Part shown: one piece after another, positions 5,618 to 8,719 of the stretch
Layout: each line of letters begins with the position of its first letter
How positions within the stretch are numbered: position 1 is the stretch's first letter
Source of the DNA: DASUFH01 sp036274645
GTDB taxonomy: Bacteria; Acidobacteriota; Terriglobia; 20CM-2-55-15
NCBI GenBank assembly: GCA_036274645.1
Contig: DASUFH010000128.1
Span: 1-8,719, forward strand
DNA: 8,719 bases
Direction: 5' to 3'
Translations under genes and position numbers: made by a program
Notes under the pieces: generated by a model
The model's input: the letters and a program-made list of their open reading frames with translations, nothing else
Databases searched by the model: none
What the model was told of the DNA's origin: nothing

Positions 5618-8326
5618 ATGCGCGAATCTCATCCGCTCTACATGCCGGCGCCGTATCAGGACGCCGTCGACTCCGGACGCTTGATCATGCGGGATGGCTC
5701 CGTAGCCGCCGTCCGGCGGGCCACGCCGGACGATGTCCCTGCCATGAGAGATTTCTTTGCCCGGCTTTCGCCGGAATCGCGGCGGCGAAGGCTGTTTTCC
5801 CTGACCGGCCCCTCTGAAGAGTTCATCCGAAGCCTGTGTGATTCCCACGATCCGCTCAAACAGATCAGTCTGGTGATCACCCGGAAGTCGGGAGAAACGG
5901 AGGTCATCATCGCGGTCGGCTCGTACATGGTCCAGAACAAGAGCACCGCGGAGGTCGCGATGGCCGTGGAAGACCGGTTTCAGGGACAGGGCCTCGGCAC
6001 CCAGCTGCTGGAACGCCTGGCGCTCATGGCGATTCGGAACGGCCTGTCGCGTTTCTGGGCGGTAACGGAGCTCGATAACCGGAGCATGATCCATGTGTTC
6101 CGCAACTCCGGCCTGGCGCCGACGGAAAACGTCGAAAGCGGCTCGGTCGAAGTCGATTTTTCCATCGTACCGACTGAAGCCAGCGTCACGCTGTCGGAGA
6201 CGCGGGACCGTCTGTCGACCGCGGCGTCGATCCGGCCGTTCTTCTATCCAAACGCGGTCGCGGTAATCGGAGCGTCCCGCGAACCCGCGGCCATTGGCCA
6301 TCGCATCCTCGATGAACTGGTCCGCAACGGCTTTGCAGGCGCGGTCTATCCGGTCAACCCCAAAGCCGGTGTCGTCGGTTCGATTCGCGCGTATCCATCG
6401 ATCGCCGAGGTCCCCGAGCAGGTCGACCTCGCGGTGATTGCCGTGCCGCGCAACGCCGTCTTGCAGACGATCGACGACTGCGCAGCCAAGGGCGTTCGCG
6501 CCGTGATCGTCATCACGGCGGGCTTTTCCGAAACCGGCCCGGAAGGCCACACGCTGCAGGACGAACTGGTCGAAAAGGTCCGTGGCTACGGCATGCGGAT
6601 GGTCGGCCCGAACTGTCTTGGGCTGCTCAACACGGATCCCGCGGTCCGGCTGAACGCGTCATTTTCTCCGATCTTTCCGAAGCCCGGACGGCTGGCCATG
6701 TCGTCACAGAGCGGCGCGCTCGGCCTGGCGATTCTGGCGCTCGCGGGAGAACGCGGGCTGGGTCTGTCGACGTTTGCGAGCATCGGCAACAAGGCTGACG
6801 TTTCGAGCAACGATCTCCTCCAATACTGGGAAGCGGACGAATCCGCCGGGGTCATCCTGCTGTACCTGGAGTCGTTCGGAAACCCGCGCCGGTTTGCCCG
6901 GATCGCGCGGCGGGTGAGCCGCAGCAAACCGATCATCGCCGTGAAGGCCGGACGCAAAGGCGCCGGCAGCCGCGCGGCCGGATCGCACACGGCAGCGCTC
7001 GCGGCCAGCGAGGTGGCGGTCGAAGCGCTCTTTCGCCAGACCGGCGTGATCCGCGCCGACAGTCTCGACGAAATGTTCGATATCGCCAACGCGCTCGGCA
7101 GCCAGCCGCTCATGGGCGGCCGGCGCGTGGCCATCATCACCAACGCCGGAGGGCCGGCCATTCTCTGCGCGGACGCGTGCGAAGCGGGAGGACTGGTTAT
7201 TCCCGTGCTTTCCGAAACGCTGAAAGCGAAGCTGCGCGTGTTTCTGCCCGCAACCGCCAGCGTGACCAACCCGGTCGACATGATCGCGTCGGCCACGCCG
7301 GAAGCCTATCGGCGGACGATCGAGACCGTGTTGACCTCCAACGAGATCGACGCGGTGATCGTGATCCACATTCCGGTCGATCGCTCCAGTTCCGCGCCCA
7401 CTGTAGCGGCCATCCGCGAAGGCATCCGGGACGCGCGCGCCGCCAGCGGCGAGCGAAAGCCGATCCTCACCTGTTTGATGAGTTCGGAAGGCGGCGCCCC
7501 GCTCGAAGTGGATGGAGAAAAGATTCCGGTCTACACGTTTCCGGAATCGGCCGGACGCGCACTCTCGAAAGTCGCGTCGTATTCCGACTGGCTGAGAGAA
7601 ACACCCGGCGTCATTCCCGGCTTCAACGACATGCGCCCCAAAGACGGTAGGCGCATCGTGAAAGAGGCGCTGGCGACCCGCGGCGGTAATACGTGGCTCA
7701 CCGCGGACGAATGCCATCGCCTCCTGGATGCTTTCGGGATTCCGCAAGCCCCCGGAGAAGTTGCGCATTCCCCGGACGAGGCGGCTCGCATCGCCGAACA
7801 AATCGGGTTCCCCGTGGCGATGAAACTCGCGTCCGAACGCGTATTGCACAAGACCGAAAGCGGCGGCGTGCGGCTGAACGTTCGCGACGCCGCAACAGCC
7901 CGGAGCGCGTTTGACGAGGTGCGACGGGCGGATCCATCAGCGGGGGTGCTCGTCCAGCAGATGATGACCGAAGGGATCGAGCTGATGGTCGGCGTCGCGG
8001 AAGACCGGTTGTTCGGGCCGCTGATCGGATTTGGCCTGGGCGGTATCCACGTGGAGGTGCTGGCCGATGTTGCTTTCCGCATCACCCCGCTCACCGATCG
8101 CGACGCGTATCACATGACGCGGAGCATTCGCGGATTCAAGCTGCTCCAGGGCTTCCGGGGCCATCCTCCGGCCGACCTTGCCGCGATTGAGGAGACGCTG
8201 CTGCGCGTTTCGCAGATGGTCACGGAGCTGCCGGAGATTCGCGAACTGGACCTGAATCCCCTCTTCGCGTTTGCTCCCGGCGAGGGCTGCCGCGTGGCCG
8301 ATGCGAGGATCCGCGTAGAAGGGTAA
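5618..8326 (+). CDS. GNAT acetyltransferase fused to NDP-forming acyl-CoA synthetase (Pat-like, inverted order)
   Basis: This is a 902-aa cytosolic protein. Residues about 25-185 form a GNAT acetyltransferase domain with the acetyl-CoA loop QGQGLG (122-127) followed by the typical N-S/N-R...F...SGL pattern (DNRSMIHVFRNSGL). Then comes an ADP-forming acyl-CoA synthetase: CoA-binding Rossmann domain (about 205-300, AVAVIGAS), two ligase/flavodoxin-like domains (about 355-640, starting SQSGALG), and ATP-grasp (about 685-895, HKTESGGVRLNV, FGLGGIHVEVL, ELDLNP). The phosphate-relay histidines known from archaeal acetyl-CoA synthetases appear kept: His457 in AGSHTAALA and probably His744 in HKTESGG. 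Enteric Pat/PatZ carries GNAT at the C terminus; here it is N-terminal, as described for actinobacterial PatA-type enzymes. It could acetylate lysines of proteins such as acetyl-CoA synthetase, make ATP plus acetate from acetyl-CoA, or both. The start has a good ribosome site. Confidence 0.92.
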   Translation: MRESHPLYMPAPYQDAVDSGRLIMRDGSVAAVRRATPDDVPAMRDFFARLSPESRRRRLFSLTGPSEEFIRSLCDSHDPLKQISLVITRKSGETEVIIAVGSYMVQNKSTAEVAMAVEDRFQGQGLGTQLLERLALMAIRNGLSRFWAVTELDNRSMIHVFRNSGLAPTENVESGSVEVDFSIVPTEASVTLSETRDRLSTAASIRPFFYPNAVAVIGASREPAAIGHRILDELVRNGFAGAVYPVNPKAGVVGSIRAYPSIAEVPEQVDLAVIAVPRNAVLQTIDDCAAKGVRAVIVITAGFSETGPEGHTLQDELVEKVRGYGMRMVGPNCLGLLNTDPAVRLNASFSPIFPKPGRLAMSSQSGALGLAILALAGERGLGLSTFASIGNKADVSSNDLLQYWEADESAGVILLYLESFGNPRRFARIARRVSRSKPIIAVKAGRKGAGSRAAGSHTAALAASEVAVEALFRQTGVIRADSLDEMFDIANALGSQPLMGGRRVAIITNAGGPAILCADACEAGGLVIPVLSETLKAKLRVFLPATASVTNPVDMIASATPEAYRRTIETVLTSNEIDAVIVIHIPVDRSSSAPTVAAIREGIRDARAASGERKPILTCLMSSEGGAPLEVDGEKIPVYTFPESAGRALSKVASYSDWLRETPGVIPGFNDMRPKDGRRIVKEALATRGGNTWLTADECHRLLDAFGIPQAPGEVAHSPDEAARIAEQIGFPVAMKLASERVLHKTESGGVRLNVRDAATARSAFDEVRRADPSAGVLVQQMMTEGIELMVGVAEDRLFGPLIGFGLGGIHVEVLADVAFRITPLTDRDAYHMTRSIRGFKLLQGFRGHPPADLAAIEETLLRVSQMVTELPEIRELDLNPLFAFAPGEGCRVADARIRVEG

Positions 8327-8343
8327 TTGGGGACAGAGAGGAA

Positions 8344-8390
8344 TTCGCCTGATTGTCTGCCCTCACCTGTCTTCTTCGTCCCCCGTCCCT
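8344..8390. repeat. Half copy of palindromic repeat family A
   Basis: 8344-8369 matches 4665-4690 at 25 of 26 positions (TTCGCCTGATTGT.TGCCC...). The following bases up to about 8390 (TCTTCTTCGTCCCCCGTCCC) resemble the reverse complement of the right arm of the full copy rather than its left arm. The inverted partner and the 16-bp central stem are absent, so this is one arm only. It begins 18 bases after the stop codon of the acyl-CoA synthetase gene. Confidence 0.7.
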
Positions 8391-8393
8391 TGG

Positions 8394-8512
8394 TCCCTTG
8401 TAGGGGCGGTCTATATGACTGCCCAGCGTTTCAGAGTGAATTCCTGTGAAATTAAGAGATTTCCAGCCCGAAACGTCGGGCGGTCATAGACCGCCCCTGC
8501 AAGGGAGGCGGG
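8394..8512. repeat. Palindromic intergenic repeat, family B, copy 2 (fuller copy)
   Basis: Arms 8394-8431 and 8471-8506 are inverted complements over about 36 bp, with a two-base indel and a few mismatches, around a 39-nt spacer. The arms read TCCCTTG[T/C]AGGGGCGGTCTAT at their outer ends and end in GTTT/AAAC inside. The right half continues to 8512 and matches 970-1010 of copy 1. There is no transposase gene and no obvious target-site duplication. It lies directly after the half copy of family A, upstream of the last gene, where it may end transcription from the acyl-CoA synthetase gene. Confidence 0.85.
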
Positions 8513-8593
8513 CCCCCTTCTGTACGTCAATCCACTGAGGCGAAGCGGGCCCGGGTTCCCCTCTTGCCTCCGCTGTTAAGCTCTCTGGTCTCG

Positions 8594-8719
8594 ATGGATC
8601 GCCAGCTCAGTCAAGGCCGCGCTGCGGAAGTTTTGGGGGCGTACTACCGCCACCTCCGGAAATATACCGGCGGGGTGTGTTTGATAATTCTCGGCGCGGT
8701 CGGCCTGCAGGCGGCCGCA
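8594..8719 (+). CDS. N-terminus of a probable membrane protein, perhaps ABC exporter (cut by window end)
   Basis: Forty-two codons from the ATG at 8594 are open to the window edge. A polar, basic start (YYRHLRKYTGG) is followed by a hydrophobic stretch (VCLIILGAVGLQAAA), as in the first transmembrane helix of ABC transporter permease-ATPase fusions. The match is only to this general pattern, and no ABC motif is inside the window. There is no good ribosome site before the ATG. The frame is also open upstream through a Leu-rich stretch (from about 8552), so the start is uncertain. The gene follows the repeat patchwork and probably has its own promoter. Confidence 0.5.
   Translation, partial: MDRQLSQGRAAEVLGAYYRHLRKYTGGVCLIILGAVGLQAAA

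Noticed and set aside
5612..7849. Minus-strand open frames of 312 and 381 codons opposite the GNAT/acyl-CoA synthetase gene.
   Set aside because: They are antisense to a protein with continuous recognisable domains, have Arg/His-rich composition and no known fold; treated as shadows.
8702..8718. The last bases contain CCTGCAGG directly followed by GCGGCCGC, like an SbfI-NotI vector polylinker.
   Set aside because: The bases continue the open frame as Gly-Leu-Gln-Ala-Ala-Ala in a plausible membrane helix, and such GC-rich sites arise by chance. Sequence just past the window would settle it.

Overview
The window is about 8.7 kb of GC-rich bacterial chromosome with six protein genes: two cut by the window edges and four complete. 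No rRNA, tRNA, CRISPR array or transposase gene was seen. The gene mix (sulfatase, a DUF2934-Hsp20 chaperone, a TIGR02822-like zinc alcohol dehydrogenase, a large P-type ATPase and a GNAT/acyl-CoA synthetase fusion), together with dispersed GC-rich palindromes between genes, best suits a soil- or sediment-type Acidobacteriota or a similar GC-rich free-living lineage. That placement is an inference from gene content; the window has no phylogenetic marker.

Layout, left to right. (1) 2-910 (+): C-terminal part of a sulfatase. (2) 911-1037: a palindromic repeat between convergent genes. (3) 1038-2027 (-): zinc-dependent alcohol dehydrogenase. (4) 2028-2144: a compact divergent promoter region. 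(5) 2145-4661 (+): cation-transporting P-type ATPase with an unusual PEEFP motif in M4. (6) 4662-4793: a second convergent gap filled by a long palindrome with a perfect 16-bp stem. (7) 4794-5279 (-): DUF2934-Hsp20 small heat-shock protein. (8) 5280-5617: a 338-bp divergent gap. (9) 5618-8326 (+): a 902-aa protein with an N-terminal GNAT acetyltransferase domain and a full NDP-forming acyl-CoA synthetase. (10) 8327-8593: a patchwork of copies of both repeat families. (11) 8594-8719 (+): the first 42 codons of a probable membrane protein, perhaps an ABC exporter.

The four central genes read as a possible stress/low-energy module. The dehydrogenase could dispose of reductant, the acyl-CoA synthetase could yield ATP while releasing acetate, the P-type ATPase would maintain ion balance, and Hsp20 would protect proteins. 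This resembles the logic of mycobacterial dormancy (DosR) genes, which also include a P-type ATPase and an alpha-crystallin chaperone, but co-regulation is not shown. Both divergent gaps carry an 11-bp palindrome with the same TGATTCA core, which is the only sequence hint of a shared regulator.

The least explained material is non-coding. Two families of palindromic repeats occur only in intergenic gaps next to gene ends, and members of both lie end to end at 8344-8512.
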